From the NCBI GenBank assembly GCA_027625215.1, contig JAQBWJ010000143.1, forward strand, positions 1 through 6,367: a stretch of 6,367 nucleotides of DNA, read 5' to 3'. The translations under genes were made by a program, and so were the position numbers. The notes beneath the pieces are model-generated. The model was not told the DNA's origin. It ran no database searches and worked only from the letters and a program-made list of their open reading frames with translations. Of the stretch, positions 5,278-6,367 are shown piece by piece. Origin of the DNA: Candidatus Poribacteria bacterium. GTDB lineage: Bacteria > Poribacteria > WGA-4E > GCA-2687025. How positions within the stretch are numbered: position 1 is the first letter of the stretch; each line of letters opens with the position of its first letter.

Positions 5278-6367
5278 GTTTCCACCTCGACGACTTCGGC
5301 GAGAAGATCGAAATCGAACGCTTCGACCACTTTCGCCTGGACAAATGTTCCGCTCTTGACGTCCGCGTCGCGGAGATAGACCACGTCGTCAATCTCCGGC
5401 GCCTGCGACGCCATCCGTGATTCCATGAGCGGCGTTTGCGGTTTTTTCCCGTCCACCAACACGCGCACCGTCTGTCCGACCAACTCGGAGCGTGATTCCA
5501 AAGCGATGTCCGTCTGCGCGGCGACGAGTTCGAGGAACCGTTCTTCCTTCACCTCATCGGGAACTTGATCGTTCCACTCCGCTGACGGCGTGCCGTCTTC
5601 AGGCGAATACTTGAAGACGCCGCAATGCTCGAATCGGGAGTCTACCACGAAGTCCAGCAGCGATTCAAACTGCGCGTCCGTTTCACCCGGGAAACCGACG
5701 ATGAACGACGTGCGGAACGTGACGCCCGGCACGCGCTCGCGGATTCTCGGCACGAGGTCGCGCAACGTCGATTCCTTCGTCCCGCGCGCCATGCGACGCA
5801 GCAGGTCGTTGTCGATGTGTTGGAACGGCACGTCGATGTAGGAACAGACTTTTTCCTCGCCCGCAACGACATCTAACAGTTCGTCGTCGATGAGCGTGGG
5901 GTAGAGGTAGAGCATCCGAACCCACTCAATGCCGTCCACCCGCGCAAGTTGGCGGAGCAATTCGGCGATCTGCGGCGTGCCTTTGAGGTCTTTCCCATAA
6001 AACGTCGTGTCTTGCGAGATGAGGACGAGCTCTTTGACGCCGGACGACGCCAACACGTTCGCTTCCCGCACGAGCATCTCGACGGGGCGGCTGACATAGT
6101 CGCCGCGAAACGCCGGGATCGCGCAGAACGTGCAACGGTTGTCGCAACCTTCGCCGATCTTGAGGTAGGCGTAATGCCAAGGGGTCGCTTGGAGTCGGGG
6201 GAACGGTTGGGTGTATTGATACGCGGGAGACGTGACGAGAATCTCCGCCGGAGTCGGAGACGCGAGCCGTTTTTTCGAGTTGGCGATCACCGTGTCGATG
6301 TGCATGAACTGGCTCGTGCCGACGAAGGCGTCCACCTCCGGCATCTCGCCGACAAGGTCGTTCGCGT
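5274..6367 (-). CDS. rimO: Ribosomal protein S12 methylthiotransferase RimO, N-terminus cut off
   Basis: The frame runs unbroken off the right window edge. The first Met in view (6344) sits inside ANDLVGEMPEVDAFVGT, a conserved interior segment, so the true start is outside; about 363 of roughly 440 residues are visible and most of the N-terminal MTTase domain, with its three cluster cysteines, is missing. RimO is a radical-SAM enzyme that adds a methylthio group to a conserved Asp of ribosomal protein S12. Counting from that Met: radical-SAM motif CDNRCTFC at 67-74 (C67, C71, C74; 6123-6146), preceded by YLKIGEG and followed by IPAFRG; PFQHIDNDLLRRMARG at 173-188; SFIVGFPGET at 213-222; and a C-terminal TRAM region about 283-356 with SRMASQAPEIDDVVYL at 309-324, which separates RimO from the tRNA enzyme MiaB. 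It overlaps pgsA by 4 nt, an arrangement known in other bacteria. Confidence 0.96.
   Translation of the reverse strand, partial: ANDLVGEMPEVDAFVGTSQFMHIDTVIANSKKRLASPTPAEILVTSPAYQYTQPFPRLQATPWHYAYLKIGEGCDNRCTFCAIPAFRGDYVSRPVEMLVREANVLASSGVKELVLISQDTTFYGKDLKGTPQIAELLRQLARVDGIEWVRMLYLYPTLIDDELLDVVAGEEKVCSYIDVPFQHIDNDLLRRMARGTKESTLRDLVPRIRERVPGVTFRTSFIVGFPGETDAQFESLLDFVVDSRFEHCGVFKYSPEDGTPSAEWNDQVPDEVKEERFLELVAAQTDIALESRSELVGQTVRVLVDGKKPQTPLMESRMASQAPEIDDVVYLRDADVKSGTFVQAKVVEAFDFDLLAEVVEVET
5282..5288 (-). promoter_or_regulatory. Ribosome binding site of pgsA inside the end of rimO
   Basis: GAGGTGG on the minus strand, 4 nt before the GTG at 5277, lies within the last codons of rimO. With the 4-nt stop/start overlap this fits translational coupling, and it decides for GTG 5277 as the start: no in-frame ATG exists before residue 109, which is past the active site. 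Confidence 0.7.

Noticed and set aside
4636..6367. Possibility that rimO-pgsA plus the propeller gene form a new functional system
   Set aside because: rimO-pgsA is a known housekeeping pair, and the propeller gene has a 71-nt gap and different composition; nothing in the sequence ties their functions together.

Overview
The window looks like ordinary bacterial chromosome, GC-rich (about 60-68% in most 60-base lines counted by hand) and densely packed. It holds six protein-coding genes: three on the plus strand in the left half (1-3527) and three on the minus strand in the right half (3536-6367), converging on an 8-nt gap. I see no rRNA, tRNA, CRISPR array, insertion sequence, integrase or phage gene. 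Every intergenic stretch is 71 nt or shorter, so there are no long gene-free regions.

Plus strand: the 3' end of a long-chain acyl-CoA synthetase (AMP-forming), a three-domain Eis-like acetyltransferase (tandem GNAT plus SCP2-like tail), and an exported HExxH zinc metallopeptidase resembling family M30. All three run in the same direction with gaps of 65 and 63 nt and could share a transcript, but I recognise no pathway linking them.

Minus strand: rimO (ribosomal protein S12 methylthiotransferase, its N-terminus cut by the window edge) overlaps pgsA (phosphatidylglycerophosphate synthase) by 4 nt. The pair is a housekeeping arrangement seen in several bacterial phyla. After 71 nt comes a gene for an exported six-bladed TolB-type (PD40) beta-propeller, whose base composition is visibly less GC-rich than its neighbours.

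Organism: a bacterium with a Gram-negative-like or otherwise unusual envelope is plausible, because two large exported proteins are present and one has a PD40 propeller. The C-terminal tail of the propeller protein (GKLPTTWGSL) recalls tails I associate with Candidatus Poribacteria and related uncultured lineages. This is a recollection, not a placement, and Armatimonadota or other deep-branching phyla are equally possible. I did not find an evident new multi-gene system. The points most worth a second look are a one-residue-short active-site motif in PgsA, a hairpin spanning both convergent stop codons, the compositionally distinct propeller gene, and the Eis-type catalytic layout of the acetyltransferase.
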